Part shown: positions 34,066-41,859 of the stretch, one piece after another
Layout: each line of letters opens with the position of its first letter
Position numbering within the stretch: the first letter of the stretch is position 1
Origin: Dryocola sp051307055
GTDB lineage: Bacteria; Pseudomonadota; Gammaproteobacteria; Enterobacterales; Enterobacteriaceae
Direction: 5' to 3'
Assembly (NCBI RefSeq): GCF_051307055.1
Contig: NZ_CP149994.1
Coordinates: forward strand, 1,550,001-1,614,000
DNA: 64,000 nt
The notes under the pieces: model-generated
What the model was told of the DNA's origin: nothing
The model's database searches: none
What the model saw: the letters and a program-made list of their open reading frames with translations, nothing else
Translations under genes and position numbers: made by a program

Positions 34066-34650
34066 ATGTTTGGTTACCGCAGTAACGTGCCGAAAGTGCG
34101 TTTGACAACCGACAGGCTGGTGGTGCGTCTGGTCTATGACAGGGATGCCTGGCGGCTGGCTGATTATTACGCTGAAAACCGCGAATTTTTAAAGCCCTGG
34201 GAGCCCGTCCGCGATGACAGCCACTGCTACCCTTCAGGCTGGCAGGCACGCCTTGGCATGATAGGCGAGATGCATAAATCCGGCAGCGCCTGTTATTTCG
34301 CGCTGCTTGATGAAGAGGAAAAGGAGATCCGCGGCGTGGCGAATTTCTCAAACGTCGTACGCGGCTCGTTCCATGCCTGCTACCTCGGCTATTCCTTAGG
34401 CGAAAAATGGCAGGGGCAGGGGCTGATGTTTGAGGCCCTGACCGCCGCCATCCGCTATATGCAACGCAGCCAGCATATGCACCGCATCATGGCGAACTAT
34501 ATGCCGCATAACCAGCGCAGCGGCGATCTGCTGGCGCGTCTGGGTTTTGAAAAAGAAGGCTATGCCAAAGATTATTTGCTGATTGACGGCGTCTGGCGGG
34601 ATCACGTCCTGACGGCGCTGACGACAAAAGCCTGGACTCCGGGCCGTTGA
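34066..34650 (+). CDS. rimJ: Ribosomal protein S5 N-acetyltransferase RimJ
   Basis: A 194-residue GNAT acetyltransferase that acetylates the N-terminal Ala of ribosomal protein S5 and has a further role in 30S maturation. The acetyl-CoA-binding segment is GYSLGEKWQGQGLMFEAL; the C-terminal ANYMPHNQRSGDLLARLGFEKEGYAKDYLLIDG is the second GNAT signature. The start at ATG 34066 (MFGYRSNVPKVRL) follows GTGAGGAG and matches E. coli. First gene of rimJ-yceH-mviM-murJ. Confidence 0.95.
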   Translation: MFGYRSNVPKVRLTTDRLVVRLVYDRDAWRLADYYAENREFLKPWEPVRDDSHCYPSGWQARLGMIGEMHKSGSACYFALLDEEEKEIRGVANFSNVVRGSFHACYLGYSLGEKWQGQGLMFEALTAAIRYMQRSQHMHRIMANYMPHNQRSGDLLARLGFEKEGYAKDYLLIDGVWRDHVLTALTTKAWTPGR

Positions 34651-34659
34651 GGTTATGAG

Positions 34660-35307
34660 ATGAAATATCAGTTAACTGCGCCAGAAGCGCGCGTGGTAGG
34701 CAGCCTGCTGGAAAAGCAGCTCACCACACCGGAACAATACCCGATGTCCCTCAACGGCGTGGTGACAGCCTGCAACCAGAAGACCAACCGCGAACCGGTC
34801 ATGGCGCTGACAGATCGGGAAGTGCAGGAGACGCTGGATAACCTGGTCAGGCGCCACTATCTGCGCACCGTGAGCGGCTTTGGAAATCGCGTCACTAAAT
34901 ATGAGCAGCGCTTTTGCAATTCTGAATTTGGCGATCTGAAACTGACGCCCGCAGAAGTGGCCGTTGTCGCTACTCTGCTGCTACGCGGCGCGCAAACGCC
35001 GGGCGAGCTGCGCAGTCGCGCCGGCAGAATGTATGAATTTAGCGATATGTCGCAGGTGGAAAATACGCTGGAGACGCTGGCAAGCCGTGAAGATGGCCCG
35101 TTTGTTGTGCGCCTTCCCCGCGAACCGGGAAAACGCGAAAGCCGTTATATGCATCTGTTCAGCGGTGAAGTGGAAGCGCAGGCCGTTGACGCCAGCGCCG
35201 TAGCGGAGCCTGCCGAAGATCTGACGGCGCGCGTTGCACAACTTGAAACCGAAGTGGCGGAGTTAAAGCAGCGCCTCGATTCACTGCTCGCTCACCTGGG
35301 AGATTAA
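34660..35307 (+). CDS. yceH: YceH family protein (DUF480)
   Basis: A 215-residue cytoplasmic protein of the DUF480 family with two winged-helix-like repeats (YQLTAPEARVVGSLLEKQLTTPEQYPMS and FGDLKLTPAEVAVVATLLLRGAQTPGELRSR). A short coiled coil closes the protein (ARVAQLETEVAELKQRLDSLLAHL). No biochemical function is known to me. It sits 9 nt after rimJ and 3 nt before mviM, so it belongs to the same transcript. Confidence 0.92.
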   Translation: MKYQLTAPEARVVGSLLEKQLTTPEQYPMSLNGVVTACNQKTNREPVMALTDREVQETLDNLVRRHYLRTVSGFGNRVTKYEQRFCNSEFGDLKLTPAEVAVVATLLLRGAQTPGELRSRAGRMYEFSDMSQVENTLETLASREDGPFVVRLPREPGKRESRYMHLFSGEVEAQAVDASAVAEPAEDLTARVAQLETEVAELKQRLDSLLAHLGD

Positions 35308-35310
35308 AAG

Positions 35311-36234
35311 ATGACCAAACTTAAGGTGGGCGTTGTCGGCCTCGGCGGTATCGCGCAAAAGGCCTGGCTGCCGGTATTAAGCGCCGCGGGCGACTGGACG
35401 CTGCAGGGAGCGTTTTCTCCGACCAGAGAAAAAGCGCAGAAGATCTGCGATACCTATCGCATCCCTTATGTTTCTTCCATTGCCGATCTCGCCGCTCAGT
35501 GTGACGCCGTGTTTGTCCATAGCGCAACCAGCACCCATTTCGCGGTGGTCAGTGAACTGTTACAGGCGGGCGTTAACGTCTGCGTGGATAAACCGCTGGC
35601 GGAGAACCTGGCGGATGCCGAGCGGCTGGTGGCGCTTGCCGAACGCAAAAAACGCACGCTGATGGTGGGCTTCAATCGTCGCTTTGCACCGCTCTATCAG
35701 GAGCTAAAGGCGAAGCTGGCAACGGGCGCGTCGCTGCGCATGGATAAACACCGCGCCGACAGCGTCGGGCCGAACGATCTGCGCTTTACCCTGCTTGACG
35801 ATTATCTGCACGTCGTGGATACCGCGCTGTGGCTGGCAGGCGGCGATGCGCAGCTGCAAAGCGGAACGCTGCAAACCAACGAGCAAGGACAAATGCTGTT
35901 TGCCGAGCATCATTTCACGCACGAGCATCTGCAAATCACCACCAGCATGCACCGTCGTGCCGGAAGCCAGCGTGAGTGGGTGCAGGCGGTGACCGGGGGC
36001 GGCCTTTTTGATGTGACGGACATGCGCGACTGGCGTGAAGAGTGCGGGGCGGGTGTTGTCAATCGTCCGGTGCCGGGCTGGCAGAGCACGCTTGAACAGC
36101 GTGGTTTTGCAGGCTGCGCGCGTCATTTCCTGGCATGCGTGGCAAATCAGACGGTTCCTGAAACTTCCGGCGAACAGGCGCTGCTGGCGCAAAGCGTGGT
36201 GGAAAAGCTCTGGCGCGAGGCGATGAGCGAATAA
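35311..36234 (+). CDS. mviM: Gfo/Idh/MocA family oxidoreductase MviM
   Basis: A 307-residue putative NAD(P)-dependent oxidoreductase. The N-terminal Rossmann domain carries VGVVGLGGIAQKAWLPVL; the EKP-like active motif reads CVDKPLAEN (about residues 91-99), with the conserved Lys. The substrate is unknown. The name comes from a Salmonella mouse-virulence locus now attributed to the neighbouring murJ. It is followed by a 282-nt gap with an inverted repeat pair before murJ. Confidence 0.93.
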   Translation: MTKLKVGVVGLGGIAQKAWLPVLSAAGDWTLQGAFSPTREKAQKICDTYRIPYVSSIADLAAQCDAVFVHSATSTHFAVVSELLQAGVNVCVDKPLAENLADAERLVALAERKKRTLMVGFNRRFAPLYQELKAKLATGASLRMDKHRADSVGPNDLRFTLLDDYLHVVDTALWLAGGDAQLQSGTLQTNEQGQMLFAEHHFTHEHLQITTSMHRRAGSQREWVQAVTGGGLFDVTDMRDWREECGAGVVNRPVPGWQSTLEQRGFAGCARHFLACVANQTVPETSGEQALLAQSVVEKLWREAMSE

Positions 36235-36311
36235 TCCTGTCACCGCTTAGGGTGGCAATTCATCGATGTATCGGTAGACTACGCTGCAGAATCCTGTTGC
36301 CCCCTGATAAT

Positions 36312-36344
36312 GCCTGCGCCGCAGGCGTTCAGGGTGCTGACAAA
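36312..36344 (+). repeat. Left arm of an inverted repeat between mviM and murJ
   Basis: Begins with the local palindrome GCCTGCGCCGCAGGC and continues to CTGACAAA. Its reverse complement matches 36457-36489 at 27 of 33 positions, giving a REP/BIME-like pair. Confidence 0.7.
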
Positions 36345-36456
36345 GAAGGAAAAAGCGTGGTTTTTCCCTCGTTGTGGTTGGGCTGGCGAAAATCAATGAA
36401 CTGATTTGCCTTACTGTTTGCCTGGTGTCATATGCCCATACCTTAATGGCATGAGG

Positions 36457-36489
36457 TTTGTCATCAGCTTAAGCGCCTGCGCCGCAGGC
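36457..36489 (-). repeat. Right arm of an inverted repeat between mviM and murJ
   Basis: TTTGTCATCAGC followed by the GCCTGCGCCGCAGGC palindrome, in inverted orientation to 36312-36344, ending 27 nt before the murJ ATG. Confidence 0.7.
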
Positions 36490-36516
36490 GTTGATGTTTG
36501 TGGAACAACATAATAA

Positions 36517-38052
36517 ATGAATCTCTTAAAATCGCTGGCTGCCGTCAGCTCGATGACCATGTTTTCACGCGTGCTTGGATTTGCACGCGACGCCATTGTG
36601 GCAAGGGTGTTTGGGGCAGGAATGGCGACGGACGCCTTCTTCGTGGCCTTCAAGTTACCGAATTTACTGCGCCGAATTTTTGCCGAAGGCGCCTTCTCAC
36701 AGGCGTTCGTGCCGATTCTGGCAGAGTACAAAAGTAAGCAGGGCGAAGACGCTACGCGCGTGTTTGTCTCTTATGTTTCAGGATTGCTCACGCTGGCGCT
36801 GGCCATCGTCACGGTAATCGGCATGCTTGCCGCGCCGTGGGTTATTCTGGTGACGGCGCCCGGCTTTGCCGACACCGCGGATAAATTTGCGCTGACGTCC
36901 AGCCTGCTGCGCATCACCTTCCCGTATATTCTGCTTATCTCGCTGGCGTCGCTGGTGGGGGCCATTCTCAATACCTGGAACCGTTTCTCCGTTCCGGCTT
37001 TCGCGCCCACCTTCCTCAATCTCAGCATGATCGGTTTTGCGCTGTTTGCCGCGCCGCACTTTAACCCGCCGATCCTCGCGCTGGCCTGGGCGGTTACCGT
37101 GGGCGGCGTGCTGCAGCTGGCTTATCAGCTTCCGCATCTGAAGAAAATTGGCATGCTGGTGCTGCCGCGCATCAATCTGAAAGACGCGGGGGCGATGCGT
37201 GTTATCAGGCAGATGGGACCGGCAATCCTCGGCGTCTCCGTCAGCCAAATCTCGCTGATTATCAACACTATTTTCGCTTCCTTTCTGGTTTCCGGCTCGG
37301 TCTCCTGGATGTATTACGCCGATCGTCTGATGGAGTTCCCGTCCGGGGTGCTTGGCGTGGCGCTTGGCACCATCCTGCTGCCGTCGCTCGCCAAAAGCTT
37401 CGCCAGCGGCAACCATGACGAATATTCGCGCTTGATGGACTGGGGCTTACGCCTGTGCTTTCTGCTGGCGCTGCCGAGCGCGGTGGCTTTAGGCGTTCTG
37501 GCAAAACCACTCACCGTTTCTCTGTTTCAGTACGGCAAATTTACCGCATTTGACGCCGCCATGACGCAGCGCGCGCTGGTGGCCTATTCCGTCGGGCTGA
37601 TGGGGCTGATTGTGGTGAAGGTTTTAGCGCCCGGGTTCTACTCGCGCCAGGATATTAAAACGCCGGTTAAGATAGCGATTGTCACGCTGATCCTCACGCA
37701 GCTGATGAACCTGGCGTTTATCGGGCCGTTGAAACATGCCGGCCTGGCGCTGTCGATTGGTCTGGCCGCCTGCATTAACGCCAGCCTGTTGTACTGGCAG
37801 CTGCGCAAGCAGGATATCTTCCAGCCTCAGCCGGGCTGGGCGGCGTTCCTGTGGCGTCTGCTCGCTGCGGTCATCGTCATGACGGCGGTGCTGCTGGGTA
37901 TGATACATATCATGCCCGCATGGGATATCGGTAATATGGCCTGGCGTCTGGCGCGGTTGATGGCGGTGGTCCTGGCCGGCATAGCGGCATATTTTGCCAC
38001 GCTGATGGTGCTGGGCTTTAAAGTCAAAGATTTCGCCCGTCGCACCCTATAA
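36517..38052 (+). CDS. murJ: Lipid II flippase MurJ (MviN)
   Basis: A 511-residue, 14-helix MOP-superfamily transporter that flips lipid II to the periplasmic face for peptidoglycan synthesis; essential in E. coli. The N-terminal SSMTMFSRVLGFARDAIVAR holds Arg18 and Arg24, and the segment RLMEFPSGVLGVALGTILLP is diagnostic. Same length as E. coli MurJ. It probably has promoter input from the 282-nt upstream gap as well as read-through from mviM. Confidence 0.96.
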   Translation: MNLLKSLAAVSSMTMFSRVLGFARDAIVARVFGAGMATDAFFVAFKLPNLLRRIFAEGAFSQAFVPILAEYKSKQGEDATRVFVSYVSGLLTLALAIVTVIGMLAAPWVILVTAPGFADTADKFALTSSLLRITFPYILLISLASLVGAILNTWNRFSVPAFAPTFLNLSMIGFALFAAPHFNPPILALAWAVTVGGVLQLAYQLPHLKKIGMLVLPRINLKDAGAMRVIRQMGPAILGVSVSQISLIINTIFASFLVSGSVSWMYYADRLMEFPSGVLGVALGTILLPSLAKSFASGNHDEYSRLMDWGLRLCFLLALPSAVALGVLAKPLTVSLFQYGKFTAFDAAMTQRALVAYSVGLMGLIVVKVLAPGFYSRQDIKTPVKIAIVTLILTQLMNLAFIGPLKHAGLALSIGLAACINASLLYWQLRKQDIFQPQPGWAAFLWRLLAAVIVMTAVLLGMIHIMPAWDIGNMAWRLARLMAVVLAGIAAYFATLMVLGFKVKDFARRTL

Positions 38053-38134
38053 TTGTGGTGTCGGCGCGCGCGTTGTGCATTAAACTGCGCGCTGCAAAAT
38101 TTGGTATATGAACGATTAATTAGGCGGTAAAGCG

Positions 38135-38620
38135 ATGAACGGGACAATCACAACCTGGTTTGCAGAAAAAGGTTTTGGTTTTATCAAAGATGAAAATGGC
38201 GATAACCGTTATTTTCACGTGATTAAAGTCGCCAATCCTGAGCTGATCAAAAAAGATGCTGCGGTGACCTTTGAGCCCACTACCAACAATAAAGGGCTGT
38301 CGGCGTATGCGGTGAAGGTGGAGCCGGAGAGCAAATACATCTTTATTGCCGGGGAGCGGATTAAAATCACCTCCATCAAATCCTTCCTGGTCTATAGCGA
38401 AGAGGTGCCTGCGGACGCGAAGGTTGATAAAGAGAACGCGGTGCTGTCGGTCGGTTTGCTGATGAACAGCATTCGTCCGAAACAAGAGAAAAAAGCGGGT
38501 GAGATGCGCCAGCTGAAGAAGCTGGCGGTCACTACCTTCCAGGGCACCACGTACATCTTCTCCGAAGATGAAATTGACGTGGACGCCACCATGAAGATCC
38601 TCAGAGCGCTGCCTCGCTAA
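38135..38620 (+). CDS. Cold-shock-domain protein with a C-terminal extension
   Basis: A 161-residue protein. Residues 1 to about 65 form a cold-shock domain: the beta1 start GTITTWF, an RNP1-like KGFGFIKDENG and an RNP2-like RYFHVIKV in place of the usual VFVHF. Residues about 66-161 are a domain that I do not recognise, mixed alpha/beta by eye (KYIFIAGERIKITSIKSF, FQGTTYIFSEDEIDVDATMKIL). It sits alone between murJ and the convergent flgN and is not at this site in E. coli. RNA or single-stranded DNA binding is likely; the role is unknown. Confidence 0.85.
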   Translation: MNGTITTWFAEKGFGFIKDENGDNRYFHVIKVANPELIKKDAAVTFEPTTNNKGLSAYAVKVEPESKYIFIAGERIKITSIKSFLVYSEEVPADAKVDKENAVLSVGLLMNSIRPKQEKKAGEMRQLKKLAVTTFQGTTYIFSEDEIDVDATMKILRALPR

Positions 38621-38651
38621 GAGACAGGCTGCCGGATGTTATAAGTCAGAA

Positions 38652-38685
38652 AACAAAAAACCGGCTAAGGCGCCGGTTTTTTGTT
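38652..38685. terminator. Bidirectional terminator between the CSD gene and flgN
   Basis: A perfect 14-bp inverted repeat (AACAAAAAACCGGC / GCCGGTTTTTTGTT) with a 6-nt loop gives U tracts in both directions. It touches the end of flgN. Confidence 0.92.
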
Positions 38686-39109
38686 AAATCTTTATTTTTT
38701 TATTACTGCCACGATTCACCGTCGTGGTTTGTCCATCAGCCCCATAAAGATTGGGTTCCTGGTGCGGCTTAAGTACGGCAAGTGCCTGCTCATTACGCGC
38801 TAGCTGATCTTCTAATAGCCAGCCGTTATGTTGGTTAATATCGCGCAAGTGCTGCGTTTTTTGAGTAATCGTCTGCCAGCGTTGGCTGACATCCGTGCCG
38901 GAGGCCGCCTCCTGGTTTTGCAGGTCGCGCCGCTGCTGTTCAAGATAGTCGAGCGTCGCCAGCAGCGAGCTTTTATCTTCAGTCACGCGCTGCAATGCGC
39001 TGCCGTTTACATGGCCTGCAGACAATTGTTGCTGCTCAGCGTCCATCACCTCTTTGAGTGAGCTGAGCACCGCAGTCATTTGATCCAGCACTTCTAACAG
39101 ACGACTCAT
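38684..39109 (-). CDS. flgN: Flagellar export chaperone FlgN
   Basis: A 141-residue, largely helical cytoplasmic chaperone for the hook-filament junction proteins FlgK and FlgL; it also influences flgM translation in Salmonella. The N-terminal LEVLDQMTAVLSSLKEVMDAEQQQL and long coiled-coil heptads (LLATLDYLEQQRRDLQNQE) fit the family; the C-terminus ends in a basic tail. It lies 4 nt downstream of flgM on the same strand. Confidence 0.93.
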   Translation of the reverse strand: MSRLLEVLDQMTAVLSSLKEVMDAEQQQLSAGHVNGSALQRVTEDKSSLLATLDYLEQQRRDLQNQEAASGTDVSQRWQTITQKTQHLRDINQHNGWLLEDQLARNEQALAVLKPHQEPNLYGADGQTTTVNRGSNKKIKI

Positions 39110-39113
39110 GCAA

Positions 39114-39407
39114 TTATTTACTCTGTAAATAGCCCTGGGCTTCCTGGATCAGCGCGTCGGCGATTTTGCCGCTATCCATTTTCAGCTCACCGTTACGGAT
39201 GGCCGTTTTCAGCGCTTCCACGCGTTCCATATTAATGTCGCTGGTGCCAGGCTGCATCAGCTTAGCTTGCGCATCGCTTAACGTGACGCTGGTGCTTTTG
39301 GCCGTCGGGCTTTTTTCCAGGCGATTTTTTTGCGCCTGGGTATCGGTAGTTTCGCGCGGCTGAACGGTGCTTACCGGTTTTAAGGGCGACGTGCGATCAA
39401 TGCTCAT
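39114..39407 (-). CDS. flgM: Anti-sigma-28 factor FlgM
   Basis: A 97-residue anti-sigma factor that holds FliA (sigma-28) inactive until it is exported through the completed hook. MSIDRTSPLKPVSTVQPRE and the C-terminal FliA-binding half (SVTLSDAQAKLMQPGTSDINMERVEALKTAIRNGELKMD) are very close to E. coli. The start at 39407 gives the E. coli length; an upstream ATG (39434) would add nine unlikely residues. A sigma-28 promoter lies upstream. Confidence 0.95.
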   Translation of the reverse strand: MSIDRTSPLKPVSTVQPRETTDTQAQKNRLEKSPTAKSTSVTLSDAQAKLMQPGTSDINMERVEALKTAIRNGELKMDSGKIADALIQEAQGYLQSK

Positions 39408-39467
39408 TTTTTTATCCTCATCGAGGGGGCTCACGGCGGGGAGCCTGTCAATATCATTGTTAACTAT

Positions 39468-39494
39468 TTATCGGCAGCCGCCGCAGAATCTTTA
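39468..39494 (-). promoter_or_regulatory. Sigma-28 (FliA) promoter of flgMN
   Basis: On the minus strand TAAAGATT (39487-39494), an 11-nt spacer and GCCGATAA (39468-39475) match the FliA consensus TAAAGTTT-N11-GCCGATAA at 15 of 16 positions. It sits between flgA and flgM, about 60 nt before flgM. Confidence 0.93.
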
Positions 39495-39499
39495 AAAGA

Positions 39500-40159
39500 T
39501 TATAGGCTAATCAGAATATTCCCATCAGCATCCACCGTACCGCTCACTATCTGCCCCGATGACATGCGCACGCGAGCATTCTGCGCGACAGCCGCATTAT
39601 TTAATGCCTGACCTTCGCCATTTACGCTAAAGCCTTCGCCTGACGCCACTACCTGCACCCGCTGACCGGCTTTAACCCGCCAGGACTGGCGCACCATCGA
39701 CAGCATAATCGGCTGGCCTGGCGCCACGTCTCTTAACGTCACCGCATTGTTTGCCTGATTAATGTTTAGCATGGCGCGTGGGGGTAGCTGGTCCAGACGG
39801 CCGCGCTTCATTTGCACATTGCTTTCGTTAAGCATGGTGCCTCGCGCTAAAGCCTGGGCTGCGACAACATAATCCCCGTGGGCGATAACGGCAACCTGAA
39901 TATAGCGCTTCTCGTTTCCACAGCGAACCTGAACGCTAATGTTGCCCCACATCCGGCCGTTGTTCGGCATCACGAAGTCGGGCTGCTGGCAGGCGGGCAG
40001 CTGAGCATCGGGCGTTTTCACCGTCACCGATACCTCGTCGCTTATTCCCGCCAGACGCTGCTGGAAAAACTGGGTTAACGGCGCATCAAGCCGGCTTGCG
40101 CCTGCCGGGTATGAAGCCAGCAATACCGCAATGCCACCCCAGATTTTCAGATTCTTCAT
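39500..40159 (-). CDS. flgA: Flagellar basal body P-ring assembly protein FlgA
   Basis: A 219-residue periplasmic chaperone for FlgI. The signal peptide ends near SYPAGA. The C-terminal SAF-like domain (RLDQLPPRAMLNINQANNAVTLRDV, GQRVQVVASGEGFSVNGEGQALNNAAVAQNARVRM) is the most conserved part. It is transcribed divergently from flgB; AAGGAG lies just before the ATG. Confidence 0.94.
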   Translation of the reverse strand: MKNLKIWGGIAVLLASYPAGASRLDAPLTQFFQQRLAGISDEVSVTVKTPDAQLPACQQPDFVMPNNGRMWGNISVQVRCGNEKRYIQVAVIAHGDYVVAAQALARGTMLNESNVQMKRGRLDQLPPRAMLNINQANNAVTLRDVAPGQPIMLSMVRQSWRVKAGQRVQVVASGEGFSVNGEGQALNNAAVAQNARVRMSSGQIVSGTVDADGNILISL

Positions 40160-40212
40160 GACGCTTCTCCTTGTTCAGGTTGCAGTGATTTTAACCGCTG
40201 CAGGAATTGATC

Positions 40213-40254
40213 AAGGCGACAAATAGCGATGCATTTTGTGTTTATTCCGTCGAT
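40213..40254. promoter_or_regulatory. FlhDC-like box in the flgA-flgB divergent region
   Basis: AAGGCGACAAATAGCG (40213-40228) matches the FlhDC half-site AATGGCAGAAATAGCG at 12 of 16 positions. A weaker inverted half-site follows after 10 nt (40239-40254). The position in the 152-nt class II divergent promoter region supports the call. Confidence 0.6.
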
Positions 40255-40311
40255 AACGCACGCGTAAGGGGCCGTAAGCTGTCGGACAAATCCTAATTAT
40301 GCGGAGAGAAC

Positions 40312-40728
40312 ATGCTCGACAAACTGGACGCTGCGCTGCGATTTCAGCAGGAGGCGCTTAATTTGCGTGCCCAGCGTCAGGAAATTCTGGCAGCCAATAT
40401 CGCCAATGCGGACACGCCTGGTTTTCAGGCGCGCGATATCGATTTTGCCAGCGAAATGAAAAAAGTGATGGATCGCGGACGCGCAGAAGGCAGCGGCGTG
40501 GCGCTGGCGCTGACCTCTTCCCGCCATATCCCGGCACAAACCCAGACGGTTCCGCAGATGGATCTTCTCTACCGCATTCCTGACCAGCCATCGCTGGACG
40601 GCAACACCGTCGATATGGACAGGGAACGTACGCAATTTGCGGATAACAGCCTGAAATATCAGTCCGACCTGCAGGTTCTGGGCGGACAAATCAAAGGCAT
40701 GATGTCCGTGCTGCAACAGGGTAATTAA
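40312..40728 (+). CDS. flgB: Flagellar basal body rod protein FlgB
   Basis: A 138-residue proximal rod subunit. The N-terminal rod motif (LRAQRQEILAANIANADTPGFQARDIDF) is typical, and the C-terminal helix (NSLKYQSDLQVLGGQIKGMMSVLQ) completes the helical bundle. First gene of the flgBCDEFGHIJ operon; it has a GGAGAG site before the ATG and ends 2 nt before flgC. Confidence 0.95.
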   Translation: MLDKLDAALRFQQEALNLRAQRQEILAANIANADTPGFQARDIDFASEMKKVMDRGRAEGSGVALALTSSRHIPAQTQTVPQMDLLYRIPDQPSLDGNTVDMDRERTQFADNSLKYQSDLQVLGGQIKGMMSVLQQGN

Positions 40729-40730
40729 TC

Positions 40731-41135
40731 ATGGCGCTACTGAATATTTTTGATATCGCCGGTTCGGCAATGACCGCGCAGTCCAAACGGTTGAACGTCG
40801 CGGCCAGCAACCTGGCAAACGCCGACAGCGCGACCGGGCCAGACGGCCAGCCGTATCGTGCAAAGCAGGTTGTTTTTCAGGTTGATGCAGCACCCGGAGC
40901 GGAAACCGGCGGCGTAAAAGTCAGCGAAGTGGTGGACAGCCAGGAGCCTGACAAACTGGTGTATCAGCCAGGCAACCCGCTGGCGGATGCAAAAGGTTAT
41001 GTGCGGATGCCGAACGTGGACGTGGTGGGGGAGATGGTAAACAGCATGTCCGCCTCACGCAGCTATCAGGCCAATGTGGAAGTGCTCAACACCGTGAAAA
41101 GCATGATGTTGAAAACCCTGACTCTCGGTCAATAA
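40731..41135 (+). CDS. flgC: Flagellar basal body rod protein FlgC
   Basis: A 134-residue proximal rod subunit with the rod-family N-terminus (SKRLNVAASNLANADSATGPDGQPYRAKQ) and the conserved C-terminal helix (SRSYQANVEVLNTVKSMMLKTL). It is placed between flgB and the hook cap gene flgD. Confidence 0.95.
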   Translation: MALLNIFDIAGSAMTAQSKRLNVAASNLANADSATGPDGQPYRAKQVVFQVDAAPGAETGGVKVSEVVDSQEPDKLVYQPGNPLADAKGYVRMPNVDVVGEMVNSMSASRSYQANVEVLNTVKSMMLKTLTLGQ

Positions 41136-41146
41136 AGGAGTAACAC

Positions 41147-41833
41147 ATGTCTATCGCGGTTAATGTAAACGACACCGCCGTAAGCGGTGCCAGCAGTACC
41201 AGCAGCACAACCGGCAGCAGCAGCCTGACGGGGAGCAGCGCTTCCGATCTGCAGGGGAGCTTTCTGACCCTGCTGGTGGCGCAGCTTAAAAATCAGGACC
41301 CCACCAATCCGATGCAAAACAACGAGCTGACTACGCAGCTTGCGCAGATCAGCACGGTTAGCGGTATCGAAAAACTCAACACCACGCTGGGCTCGGTTTC
41401 TGGTCAATTGACGAATAACCAGCAGCTACAGGCCAGCGCGCTGATCGATCACGGCGTCATGATCCCGGGGACAAAAATTCTGGCAGGCAATGAAGCAACT
41501 ACGCCGTTTGGCGTTGAGCTGCAGCAGGCCGCCGATAAGGTCACGGCCACTATTACCGATGCCAGCGGTAAAGTTGTCCGCACTATTGATATCGGCAGTT
41601 TGACCGCCGGCGTTCATACCTTCACCTGGGACGGCAGCATGACCGACGGTACGACCGCGCCGGACGGCGCCTACAACGTAGCTATTAACGCCAGCAATGG
41701 CGGTACGCAGCTGGTTGCTCAGCCGCTCAACTTCGCCCTGGTCAATGGCGTAACCAACTCTAACGGTTCGACCTTACTGGACCTCGGTACCTACGGGACC
41801 ACCACCCTCGACGAAATCAGGCAGATTATTTAA
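41147..41833 (+). CDS. flgD: Flagellar hook cap protein FlgD
   Basis: A 228-residue scaffold that caps the growing hook and is later replaced. An export-competent, Ser/Thr-rich N-terminus precedes FLTLLVAQLKNQDPTNPMQNNELTTQLAQISTVSGIEKLN, the diagnostic segment. The C-terminal half has a FLG-type beta-domain (GVHTFTWDGSMTDGTTAPDGAYNV). An AAAGGAG site precedes the ATG. Confidence 0.94.
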   Translation: MSIAVNVNDTAVSGASSTSSTTGSSSLTGSSASDLQGSFLTLLVAQLKNQDPTNPMQNNELTTQLAQISTVSGIEKLNTTLGSVSGQLTNNQQLQASALIDHGVMIPGTKILAGNEATTPFGVELQQAADKVTATITDASGKVVRTIDIGSLTAGVHTFTWDGSMTDGTTAPDGAYNVAINASNGGTQLVAQPLNFALVNGVTNSNGSTLLDLGTYGTTTLDEIRQII

Positions 41834-41859
41834 GCCTTTAACCTTTGCAGGAGTAAGAC

